Source: Flavobacteriales bacterium
Lineage (GTDB): Bacteria > Bacteroidota > Bacteroidia > Flavobacteriales_F > PHOS-HE28
NCBI GenBank assembly: GCA_016716605.1
Contig: JADJWA010000001.1
Location: 2,215,001 to 2,279,000, forward strand
DNA length: 64,000 nt
Reading direction: 5' to 3'
Numbering within the stretch: position 1 is the stretch's first letter; each line of letters opens with the position of its first letter. Below the pieces are notes generated by a model, which worked only from the letters and a program-made list of their open reading frames with translations, did no database searches and was not told the origin of the DNA. This document shows positions 30,698 to 38,086 of this stretch, one piece after another. The position numbers and the translations under genes are program-made.

Positions 30698-31940
30698 GGT
30701 CATCACCGTTTTCGAGCACAGCCGGTTGAAGGTCGACGAGACCTACGGCACCGAAGAGGTATGCTTCACGGAGAAGCATTTCATTGCCTTGGTGCGATAC
30801 AACGAGGCACATGGCAACCGCTTCTTTACAGTGGAGCATCGAAAGGTCAAGTTCAGCCAGCATGTCGGCGTGATCGCCGTGCCCGGCCTTACCATCGAGG
30901 TGCTACCCAAGCCCGATGGGGACGACGACAAAGCGAAATGGCAGCAGGCCCTCATTGCCATGCTCAAGGTTGCGCATGGCCTACCGTTGCATGAGGCGGG
31001 CCACGCCCAGCTGGCACTGCGGCATACCTCGGTATTGGAGTATTTCCTTCGGCTTTATGTGGAGGAGGTCCGGCGGTTGGTGCACCAGGGCCTGGTTAAA
31101 CGCTACCGCCAGAAGGCTGGTGTGAGCAACGCGCTCAAAGGCCGACTGGACCTGCCACGCCATCTGCGCAACACGGTAGTGCACAAGGAGCGCTTCCACG
31201 TGATCCACCAGGCCTACGACACGGACCACCTGCTGCACGCCATCCTGAAAAAGGGCTTGGACGTAGTGGAGAATGTGACCCACGATCCCATCACCATGGG
31301 TCTTGCGCAGGATATGCTATGGGCCTTCGAGGATGTGGCCGACCGCCCCATCAATGGGCAGACTTTTGAGCGACTGTTCGTGGACCGCAAGACGAGAGGT
31401 TACACCGATGCCCTCCAGCTGGCAAAGCTGCTCCTGTTGAACTATGCCCCGGACATCAAGGGTGGCCGTGAGCACATCCTGAGCCTGCTGTTCGACATGA
31501 ACAAGCTGTTTGAGGTGGTGGTGCTGAAGCTGCTAAAACGGGCTGCCAGCAACCGCCCGGAACTTTCCATCAAAGGCCAGAACAGCCGGGAGTTCTGGAA
31601 CGGCCAACACATCCGGCCGGACATCATCATTGCGGAAGGCGAACAGATCAAGTGCATCATCGATACGAAGTGGAAACTGCCCAAGGACGACAAGCCAGCC
31701 GATTCTGACCTGAAACAGATGTATGCCTACAACCTCCAATTCGGTTCAGACACAAGCGTACTCCTTTACCCGGGTGATCCGTTTCGGAGCCTGCCCATGA
31801 AAGACTACACGCATGGAGCAAGAGTGCAGGTGCCGCACGGCTGCTCCATCCGGTTCATTCACCTGTTCGATGCGAAAGGTGGAATCCAGCTGAATGACCT
31901 GCACACACTACTAGGCAATCTGGTGCCGCTAACATATTGA
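30687..31940 (+). CDS. mcrC: McrC-like restriction nuclease subunit
   Basis: A 417-residue partner of the McrB-like ATPase. The N-terminal ~280 residues form the DUF2357/McrC scaffold (LRHTSVLEYFLRLYVEEV, KGRLDLPRHL near 150). The C-terminal PD-(D/E)xK nuclease core has RPDIII near 310 and DTKWK near 326. The ATG overlaps the mcrB stop by 11 nt. The enzyme would cleave DNA once the motor recruits it. Confidence 0.9.
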   Translation: MGNKVITVFEHSRLKVDETYGTEEVCFTEKHFIALVRYNEAHGNRFFTVEHRKVKFSQHVGVIAVPGLTIEVLPKPDGDDDKAKWQQALIAMLKVAHGLPLHEAGHAQLALRHTSVLEYFLRLYVEEVRRLVHQGLVKRYRQKAGVSNALKGRLDLPRHLRNTVVHKERFHVIHQAYDTDHLLHAILKKGLDVVENVTHDPITMGLAQDMLWAFEDVADRPINGQTFERLFVDRKTRGYTDALQLAKLLLLNYAPDIKGGREHILSLLFDMNKLFEVVVLKLLKRAASNRPELSIKGQNSREFWNGQHIRPDIIIAEGEQIKCIIDTKWKLPKDDKPADSDLKQMYAYNLQFGSDTSVLLYPGDPFRSLPMKDYTHGARVQVPHGCSIRFIHLFDAKGGIQLNDLHTLLGNLVPLTY

Positions 31941-32166
31941 AGGGTGCACCACTCTCTAAACCGGGCAAAAGGTGACCACCATCACCCGTGCTTGCGTGAT
32001 TCACGAGTGTGCATTGCTCCCAAGGCCACCGACCAACGCTGCTTCACAACCGATCATACTTCGTCGCCACGCCCTTCGCCTTCTCCACGGGGTACTTGGC
32101 GGCGTTCTTCACCAGCTTCTGGCGCACGGCGGTTTCGAGGTCCACGCGCAGGTCGTGTGCGAGGTA

Positions 32167-32185
32167 CCCTTCGACAGGCTCAGGG
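32167..32185. repeat. REP-like hairpin in mazG remnant
   Basis: CCCTTCGACAGGCTCAGGG, a short palindromic repeat of a dispersed type, lies in frame in the mazG 3' part and encodes PEPVEG. Confidence 0.6.
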
Positions 32186-32292
32186 TAAAGTCGCAGGGTG
32201 GCAATGTCGGCCATCTCTTCGGCCAGTGCATCGCGGTGCTCGCTGGCCAGTGTGGGCAGGTCGGCATCCTTCGCCCATTGGGTGTGCTCCAA

Positions 32293-32509
32293 GGGTGCCT
32301 CGGCCAACCTCGAACGGATGGCACGAGCGGTGATCGTTCGGCCAGCCAAGGCGCGACGAGTGAGGATACTGGAGCGAAGTCTCCGATCGAGGAGCAACTG
32401 TTTCATCCCGCCATAGCGGGAGCCGGATGGCCGAACGAGGACGCTCGCCCGCAGGGTCGTCCCGACGCGTCGGGACGATGCCGCCGGAACGAGGTTGGCT
32501 GTGGCACCC
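32293..32509 (-). mobile_element. Hairpin-armed insertion element in mazG (possible third family member)
   Basis: About 217 nt split the mazG reading frame. The ends are inverted repeats: GGGTGCC, a 3-nt mismatch, then GCCAACCTCG on each side. Internal stems include CGTCCCGACG/CGTCGGGACG near 32457-32476. One end, read on the minus strand (GCGCCTTGGCTGGCCG ... CGCTCGTGCC), resembles the core of the two elements in the HNH gene (GCGCCTTGCCTGGCCG ... CGCTCGC). It is diverged, so membership is tentative. Confidence 0.5.
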
Positions 32510-32714
32510 CGCGCTCGGCAGCTTCGAGGGCAATGCTGGTGCTCAAGGTCCGCAGGTTGTGGAACTGCTCCCAATCGCGCTCCTTGCGGAAGGCCAGCAG
32601 TTCATCGCGCAGTTGGTCGGTGATCCGGCTTACAGCCACGGCAACCGCCACGGCGCCACCTTGATCATACCAGAACCCAACGCGCTCGCGTTCCATCTCA
32701 ATTATGCTGCACGT

Positions 32715-34340
32715 TCAGTGCTGAACGATGAAGCGAACCGGTTCCGCTTGATAGGGCGGTTCGCAACGAACAGTGTATATGCCCGGAGCCAGGTCTTGAA
32801 CGCTCACTTCGCACCTCAGCCCTCGAATGTCAAAGGACTTCACTCGCTCTCCTCGGCTATCATGCAGCGTAATCCGAAGTGACCCATTCGTCGGTGCGTT
32901 GAGGTACAAAACATCGTCCGCTGGGTTTGGGTACACCTGTGTCCCTTGGGCCAATTCAGTAGTTGCAAGGCCAACTGGTAGCAATTGGATCTCGTATACG
33001 ACCCAGGGTTCAACACCGTGGATGCCATCATCTGCTGCGAAGAAGAGCGAATAAGCTCCTCGACAAAGCTCATGGGGCGCTGACCCCTGCATTCCCGGAT
33101 AAATATCCAACGTCAGCACGGTGGTAGCTGAGGTGCCCTCGCTACGCCAGAGTTCAAGCCCATGGGTCCCGTCGTCCGCGTCGAAGAACAAGACAAAGTC
33201 TGTAGCCTCCATGGCAGTGGTGGAACTTCCAATGGGACCAGGATTGATATCCTTCACAAGAGTGGTGCCTGCTTCCGTGCCATCGCTCTTCCACAACTCC
33301 GGTCCCGAGGTCCCGTCATCGGCGATGAAATAGAGGATCCCATCCATCATTGAAGTGGTGAGCAAATGAGGTGTCGAACTTGCGCTTCCAGGCCAGATAT
33401 CCTTCACCATCATAGTACCCGGTCCGGTCCCGTCGCTGGACCATAGTTCGACCCCTGCGCCACCGATCTCCTCGGCAACGAAGAAGAGCGTGCCGTTCAT
33501 ATTCACGAGTTCATCGCCGTTGTCCACTGGTGAAACGAATACGGTCCCGGATTCTGTACCATCGGTTTTCCACAATCCGTTCCCTCCCGCGCCATCGTCG
33601 GCCAGAAAGAAGAGCAAACCATTGACCATGGTCAGGCCATGGGGTCCGGACCCATCCGGTCCAGGCCGGATGTCCTTCACCAATATGGTACCGGCTTCCG
33701 TGCCATCGGTGACCCAGAGCTCGTCACCATTCACTGGTTCCGATGCCCTGAAATAGAGCCTTTCGGTAGAGGTGTTCACCGCATAGTCCCGGTCATCATT
33801 GGACAAGCTGCTCCCTCCCGGGCCTGGATTGATATCCATTAGCAGCTGGGTGCCCGGAGGTGTGCCGTCGCTTTTCCAGAGTTCCTCGCCATTCACACCA
33901 TCATCGACACGGAAGATCAATGGCCCACTTCCTAACCGCATCAATTTGTCCGGGTTGGAACTCACGGCGCCAGGGATGATATCCTTCAACAATCCTGTCG
34001 CCATCCACAGTTCCCGGCCCTGAAGGTCGCTGGTAGCCGCATAGAACAGGCCATTGGGGCTGCCAGTTGCGGTAACGAAATGGTCGGGTCCTGGGCCGCT
34101 TCCGGGGATGTCCGCATACAACGTCGTGCCAACCTCCGTGCCATCGCTCATCCACGCATCGTTACCGGTAATGCCGTTGTTCGCGCTGAAGATTAGCTGT
34201 GTCGTGCCCGGTGTTAAAAAGGCCGAAGGGCCAGAACTCACCGGTCCCGGAGCAATGTCCTTGATCAGCATCGGTGTTTGTGCCATTGTCAGCGCTTCGA
34301 CCGCGACGAGGGGCACGAGGAGGATGTGTCGTATTTGCAT
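32715..34340 (-). CDS. ELW-repeat secreted protein with T9SS sorting domain
   Basis: A 541-residue protein. After the signal peptide (MQIRHILLVPLVAVEALTMA) come about eight repeats of ~50 residues containing ELWxSDGTxxGT and LVKDIxPGPxGS, a hyalin-like surface repeat. A T9SS sorting domain (VYPNPADDVLYLN ... APGIYTVRCE) ends the protein. The start at 34340 is chosen for the signal peptide; the frame stays open upstream into the mazG fragment. A TACATTCA element lies about 46 nt upstream. The gene is flanked on both sides by mazG fragments. Confidence 0.8.
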   Translation of the reverse strand: MQIRHILLVPLVAVEALTMAQTPMLIKDIAPGPVSSGPSAFLTPGTTQLIFSANNGITGNDAWMSDGTEVGTTLYADIPGSGPGPDHFVTATGSPNGLFYAATSDLQGRELWMATGLLKDIIPGAVSSNPDKLMRLGSGPLIFRVDDGVNGEELWKSDGTPPGTQLLMDINPGPGGSSLSNDDRDYAVNTSTERLYFRASEPVNGDELWVTDGTEAGTILVKDIRPGPDGSGPHGLTMVNGLLFFLADDGAGGNGLWKTDGTESGTVFVSPVDNGDELVNMNGTLFFVAEEIGGAGVELWSSDGTGPGTMMVKDIWPGSASSTPHLLTTSMMDGILYFIADDGTSGPELWKSDGTEAGTTLVKDINPGPIGSSTTAMEATDFVLFFDADDGTHGLELWRSEGTSATTVLTLDIYPGMQGSAPHELCRGAYSLFFAADDGIHGVEPWVVYEIQLLPVGLATTELAQGTQVYPNPADDVLYLNAPTNGSLRITLHDSRGERVKSFDIRGLRCEVSVQDLAPGIYTVRCEPPYQAEPVRFIVQH

Positions 34341-34399
34341 TCTGTTGGTGCTGTTATTGTTCACTTGCCGTAGTGAATGTAGTCGCTTTTTATAAATGA

Positions 34400-34614
34400 T
34401 CCTTATGCCCACGCTGCATTGGCGGTGCTCGACGACCAGTGTGGGCAGGTCGGCATCCTTGGTCCGCCGTACGGCAGATGTGCTCAATCAACTCGGGGGC
34501 TTCCAGGGCAATGCTCGTGGAGAGGGTCCGCAGGTTGTGGAACTGCTCCCAGTCGCGCTCCTTACGGAAGGCCAGCAGTTCATCGCGCAATTGGTCGCTG
34601 ATCATGGGTGGTAA
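34400..34614 (-). pseudogene. Second, 5' fragment of MazG-like gene
   Basis: The minus strand encodes MISDQLRDELLAFRKERD ... ALEAPELIEHI, then after a frameshift RTKDADLPTLVVEHRQ, and stops. It matches the mazG remnant at 32044-32640 (both share the DQLRDELLAFRKERDWEQFH block) but lacks the 3' half. It lies just upstream of the ELW-repeat gene, so that gene sits between two partial mazG copies in direct orientation. Confidence 0.7.
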
Positions 34615-34729
34615 GTTCTGTTATCCAACAAAGCGTTCCGTAAGGTGCCAGCGCAGGAACTCGGGGTCGGGCCGCTGGCTGTCCAGTTTGGGGATCACGG
34701 CCAGCGGCTGGTCGTGCAAGCGGTAGCGC

Positions 34730-34891
34730 GAGGGCAACTCAGCACTACCCTTTGGGCTGCACGAGGGTCTTTCACGCCCATACTTCGTTGCTCGAACCTC
34801 ACATAGCCACCGGCTATGCTCGGATCTCGCGCCTCGTCTGGTCGCGAAATCCCGCTCGTTCGCTTCCAAAAGCAGTGCTGAGATGCCCTCT
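34730..34891 (-). mobile_element. Hairpin-armed insertion element, HNH copy 2
   Basis: The arms on the plus strand are GAGGGCA-A-CTCAGCACT (34730-34746) and its reverse complement with one A/T mismatch (34874-34890). The core between them begins ACCCTTTGGGCTGC and ends CGCTTCCAAAAGC, with internal stems such as CATAGCC/GGCTATG. No open reading frame of note. Confidence 0.8.
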
Positions 34892-35014
34892 GGCCTTGCC
34901 GTTGAAGTACTGCTCCTGGATGCGGTCGCTCACCCGCACCCGCAGTTCGGGCGTCACGGTCACCAGCCCGGCATCGAAGAGCTTGTGGAAGTCGGAGCGC
35001 AGCAACATGCCGCG

Positions 35015-35177
35015 GACGCCAACCCAAGGTCACCCTTCGGGCTGCGCGAGGGCCTTTCACGACCATGCTGCGTTGCTCGTCCATCACGTAGCCAGCGGCT
35101 ACGCTCAGGACTTCGCGCCTTGCCTGGCCGCGAAATCCCTCTCGCTCGCTTCCAAAAGCGACCTTGGGATGGCGTCT
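35015..35177 (-). mobile_element. Hairpin-armed insertion element, HNH copy 1
   Basis: The arms on the plus strand are GACGCCA-A-CCCAAGGTC (35015-35031) and its reverse complement with one A/T mismatch at the same position (35160-35176). The core begins ACCCTTCGGGCTGC and ends CGCTTCCAAAAGC, with a CGTAGCC/GGCTACG stem. It has the same orientation as copy 2. The cores are about 85% alike while the arms differ at 8 of 16 paired positions. Confidence 0.8.
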
Positions 35178-35914
35178 GGAGATGCGGTGCGGCCCTTCCA
35201 ACTCGTACGGCCGTATGTGTGCCGCCTCCAGCACCGGGAAGGTCGATTCGCCCGTGATGGCGCAACGCTTGGAGTAGGCCTCACTCACCAGCACCCGGAA
35301 GGCGCCCTGCCCCAAGCGGCTGCGCGTGAGGAAGAGTTCGCCGTAGCGCGGTCCGCCGTATTCCGCTGCCGGTTCGGCCACGAGGTCTTGGACGGCTGTG
35401 TCCTGCAAGCGCAATTGCACTTCATTCCAGAGCCACGCGCCTTCGGTGGTCTCGGTATCGAAGGTCTTGCCCTGCACCACCGACTTGGGCCACGTCGGCA
35501 ATTCTATCCACCGTTCCCTCGGAAAGAAGAACGGCTGCACCAGCACATTGCAACCCATCTCCAGTGGTCCCTTGGGCAGCTTCCGGTATTCGCGGATCTT
35601 CCGGTCGAAGTCGCGGAACGTGGGCATACCGTTCTTCTCCCCGAACGCATCCCACGCCATTTCCAACGGAAGCGATGAGTACTGCACGAAGAAGCCGCCA
35701 CCCGCGATGTGGTTGTTCGGAGCCTTCAGTTTGAACAGGAACGGCGTGCCCGCTGGCAGGCCCGTGAAGTAAGGCCCCGGCGATGGCCGCCAGAAGTTCA
35801 CTTCATCCAAGCCGCGCGCAGCGAGGAAGGGGAACCATTCGTTGTCGGTGACGCCGGCCCAGAATTTCATCTTCTCAAAGGAAGGTGATCAACGTTGATG
35901 GATCGCAACGGAGC

Positions 35915-35922
35915 TTACTTTG
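35915..35922 (+). promoter_or_regulatory. -7-like element upstream of methyltransferase remnant
   Basis: TTACTTTG, about 37 nt upstream of the ATG at 35960. Confidence 0.4.
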
Positions 35923-35959
35923 TCACCTCGCCGATCGCCAAGAAGATCGGCAGCGTGTG

Positions 35960-36293
35960 ATGGGATACATCGAGGAGATCAATACGTTGTTGGTGCCGCG
36001 CCACACCGAGGAGGCCGTGGTGCTGGACCTGTTCGCGGGCTGCGGTGGCTTGGCCTTGGGCTTCGAGGCCGCTGGCTACAAGACCATCGGCTTCGAGATG
36101 AACCCCGGCTCTGGGGCCGGGGCAGGCTCGGCGGCCGCCAGCTACCGCCACAACTTGGGCAGCGAGTGCTATGCCGTGAAGCAGGCTTGCCGCAGAGGAA
36201 AGTGACATTTCCAGCCGGGAGGTCGGCTTCGACTTTCCGCAGGCCGATATCGTGATCGGTGGTCCACCGTGCCAGCCCAAGCGCGTCGGGTAA
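35960..36293 (+). pseudogene. Truncated C5-cytosine DNA methyltransferase
   Basis: Encodes motif I (VLDLFAGCGGLALGFEAAG). A short REP-like insertion adds PGSGAGAGSA; the frame then shifts after ECYAV and motif IV GGPPCQP appears in another frame (near 36257-36280) before a stop. Everything after motif IV, including the target-recognition domain, is missing. It is divergent from the HNH nuclease remnant and was probably its modification partner. Confidence 0.8.
36102..36127 (+). repeat. CCCCGG...CCGGGGCAGG REP element, copy 1
   Basis: ACCCCGG, an 8-nt centre, then GCCGGGGCAGGC: a 26-nt hairpin inserted in frame in the methyltransferase remnant. The reverse complement of the copy at 38725 is the same design. 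Confidence 0.6.
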
Positions 36294-36325
36294 CGGGGGC
36301 CATGTACATCACCACGACACCCGCT

Positions 36326-36333
36326 TACCTTTG
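36326..36333 (+). promoter_or_regulatory. -7 element next to DUF433 gene start
   Basis: TACCTTTG, an exact TAnnTTTG match, ending 5 nt before the ATG at 36339. Confidence 0.55.
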
Positions 36334-36338
36334 AACTC

Positions 36339-36581
36339 ATGAGCACTTCGCCGGATATCCTTTCACGCATCACCACCGATCCGCACATCTGCCATGGCAA
36401 GGCGGTGGTGCGCGGCATGCGCTGGCCGGTGCAGAACGTGCTGGAACTGATGGCCAGTGGTATGAGTACCGAGGAGATCATTCGCGACCATCCCGAACTG
36501 GAGCCCGATGACTTCCTGGCATGCCTCGCTTTCGCAGCGAAGGTCACCGAAGTGAAATCCATCCATCGCGCGGCGCAGTGA
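36339..36581 (+). CDS. DUF433-family antitoxin-like protein
   Basis: An 80-residue DUF433 protein (ILSRITTDPHICHGKAVVRGMRW ... LASGMSTEEIIRDHPEL), a winged-helix-type family usually encoded just before a DUF5615 PIN-like toxin. The stop codon overlaps the start of the next gene (GTGA). It probably binds the toxin and the shared promoter. Confidence 0.85.
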   Translation: MSTSPDILSRITTDPHICHGKAVVRGMRWPVQNVLELMASGMSTEEIIRDHPELEPDDFLACLAFAAKVTEVKSIHRAAQ

Positions 36582-36928
36582 ACTGGCTGGTCGATAGCCA
36601 GCTACCGCACCAATTGGCCACGGCGCTCAAGCAGCGAGGCCATCATGCGGTGCATGCGTCCGAACTTCGAGCGGGCCACCTGAGTTCGGACGACGCGATC
36701 ATCGAACAAGCAGACCGCGAGGGCGCTGTAGTCGTTACAAAGGATGCCGACTTTATCGCCGCCTATGAGGTGAAGGGCGAGCCCATGCGGCTCCTCTATG
36801 TGACCACCGGCAACATCCGCAACTCCGAGCTGATCTTCATCTTCATGAACTATCTCGACCTCATCTGCGAGGCACTGAAGGATGGAGGGCTGGTGGAACT
36901 GGACCGCAACGGCATTACAGTACGATGA
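36578..36928 (+). CDS. DUF5615-family PIN-like toxin
   Basis: A 116-residue protein starting at GTG (MNWLVDSQLPHQLA). It has the PIN-like acidic residues Asp5 (LVDSQLP) and Asp54-Asp56-type (VVTKDADFI), as in DUF5615. These are predicted RNases neutralised by the DUF433 partner. It overlaps the antitoxin gene by 4 nt, so the pair is co-translated. Confidence 0.8.
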   Translation: MNWLVDSQLPHQLATALKQRGHHAVHASELRAGHLSSDDAIIEQADREGAVVVTKDADFIAAYEVKGEPMRLLYVTTGNIRNSELIFIFMNYLDLICEALKDGGLVELDRNGITVR

Positions 36929-36948
36929 ATACCACAGCGACCCGCTCA

Positions 36949-36975
36949 GCCCCGGGTCGGGACTCGGGGCAGGGT
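36949..36975 (+). repeat. CCCCGG...CCGGGGCAGG REP element, copy 2
   Basis: GCCCCGGGTCGGGACTCGGG then GCAGGGT, the same design as the copies at 36102 and 38725. It sits in the ~110-nt debris between the DUF5615 stop and the next paaZ 3' copy. A second small palindrome (TCCCGAGCGAAGCGAAGGGA) follows near 37024. Confidence 0.55.
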
Positions 36976-37044
36976 CTTTACGTTCCGCATCCGGCTATGG
37001 TGCTCAGCCGTGCGGCGGGCACATCCCGAGCGAAGCGAAGGGAC

Positions 37045-37296
37045 GTTGATCCGCCCAAAGGACCGGTGCTGCTGAACTATGGATTGGACGAGTGCAGGTT
37101 CGTGAAGCCGGTGTATCCGGGCATGACGATCCAGGTGCGCTTTACGGTCAAAGAGAAAGTCGATCAGGAAAAGAGAACACCTGAAGACGTTGCCAAAGGC
37201 ATTGTGAAATTCCTGGTTGATGTCTTTGATGAGACGGGCGAGACTGTTGCAATCGCAACCATTCTCACAATGGTCAAGAAGTTGGATCAGAGCTAA
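37045..37296 (+). pseudogene. paaZ 3'-end copy c (mosaic)
   Basis: 252 nt aligned without gaps to the last 252 nt of paaZ (26060-26311), encoding the same 83 residues with one change (Ile to Leu near the end). The first ~95 nt are nearly identical to paaZ. The remaining ~157 nt differ at roughly a quarter of positions, almost all synonymous and less GC-rich. It has no start or promoter of its own. Confidence 0.85.
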
Positions 37297-37319
37297 CGAA
37301 GCGCTTCAGTATGGGCCTG

Positions 37320-37877
37320 CTACGCTAGTTCCTTCCATGAATCATCTGGAGCAGTGATCCCTTCTGGCGAGTTGAAGAATGCACGCATGAAACGCGTGCC
37401 ATAGAGCACCGCGATACCGCCGTAGATCAGTGTAATAACGATTACCCCGGTTCCCAGCGCGATCCAGTTCGGCAAGTCGGGTGATGCCTCCATGAACCCT
37501 CGGTAGTAGCTGATCACCTTGACCGGGACACTGATCACCAGTAGTGCTCGGAACAGTATCACAGCACGTTTAATACGGCGAGCGGTGCTGAAAGCGACAA
37601 AGAGGACGATGACTGACAGTATCTCGTGGAGCATCAAGGTGATAAAATTGAGATCGCCGGGAACAATGCCCACGGGAGCCGAATGACTTGCCTTGAACTC
37701 GGAGAAGTGCTGGATCAAGTATCCTGCCTGCTTAACGGAATAGGTATGCATGACGATGATCAGGACCAGCACAACTGCATGCACGACTTTGGCGGCGGTG
37801 TGGCGGCCTTTATCTTGCGCATAGTTCCGGAACAAGTAAAAGGCTGTTAGTGCGAGGAAAATGAAGGTGAGGGTCAT
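37320..37877 (-). CDS. Four-helix membrane protein of unknown function
   Basis: A 185-residue integral membrane protein with about five hydrophobic segments (about 2-12, 35-50, 75-95, 105-125, 140-160). No family recognised. The ATG at 37877 lies 6 nt after a TAAATTG element. It is encoded opposite to the paaZ copies, between copy c and copy d, as the sole cargo of that unit. Composition is less GC-rich than in core genes. Confidence 0.7.
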   Translation of the reverse strand: MTLTFIFLALTAFYLFRNYAQDKGRHTAAKVVHAVVLVLIIVMHTYSVKQAGYLIQHFSEFKASHSAPVGIVPGDLNFITLMLHEILSVIVLFVAFSTARRIKRAVILFRALLVISVPVKVISYYRGFMEASPDLPNWIALGTGVIVITLIYGGIAVLYGTRFMRAFFNSPEGITAPDDSWKELA

Positions 37878-37883
37878 CGGCAC

Positions 37884-37890
37884 CAATTTA
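37884..37890 (-). promoter_or_regulatory. -7-like element next to 37877 gene
   Basis: TAAATTG on the minus strand, ending 6 nt before the ATG. Confidence 0.4.
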
Positions 37891-37895
37891 GTTGG

Positions 37896-38084
37896 CAAGT
37901 GCGCTTCACGGTGAAGGCGTTTTCGTCCCGATCTTTCGGGAAGAAGGTGGATCAGGAGAAACGCACGCCGGAGGATGTGGCGAAGGGGATCGTGAAGTTC
38001 CTGGTGGATGTGTTCGATGAGACCGGGGAGACGGTGGCGATCGCGACGATCTTGACGATGGTGAAGAAACTGAATCAGAACTAA
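37896..38084 (+). pseudogene. paaZ 3'-end copy d
   Basis: Matches the last ~180 nt of paaZ, from the VRFTVKEK region to the stop (ending NQN instead of DQS). A short palindrome-containing insertion (TCCCGATCTTTCGGGA) replaces about 3 codons near the start. It ends 2 nt before the next ORF. Confidence 0.8.
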
Positions 38085-38086
38085 GC

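Larger units (their letters stand above)
32044..32640 (-). pseudogene. Disrupted MazG-like nucleotide pyrophosphohydrolase gene
   Basis: The minus strand encodes the N-terminal MazG-like segment (TDQLRDELLAFRKERDWEQF ... SIALEAAE) near 32640-32510. After a ~217-nt insertion and a change of frame, the C-terminal part follows (EHTQWAKDADLPTL ... EKAKGVATKYDRL) near 32292-32044. A second REP-like hairpin inside the C-terminal part adds YPEPVEG in frame. An intact form would hydrolyse non-canonical or surplus NTPs. This copy is not functional as read. Confidence 0.75.
34621..35870 (-). pseudogene. HNH endonuclease gene interrupted by two repeat elements
   Basis: The intact protein would be about 300 residues. 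It has an N-terminal PUA-like domain (MKFWAGVTDNEWFPFL), a middle region, an HNH core (CAITGE ... EAAHIRPYELEGPHRIS) and a C-terminal RSDFHKLFDAGLVTVTPEL ... FNGK plus RPDPEFLRWHL. Two ~163-bp elements (35015-35177 and 34730-34891) each shift the frame, so three frames encode the protein. Removing both restores joins such as GPHRIS-RGMLLRSD and FNGKA-RYRLHDQ. It is divergent from a truncated cytosine methyltransferase: a decayed restriction-modification pair. Confidence 0.8.

Noticed and set aside
34730..35177. Group II intron or self-splicing intron inside the HNH gene
   Set aside because: At ~163 nt the insertions are far too short and lack a recognisable domain V; exact exon joins are not symmetric in both copies.
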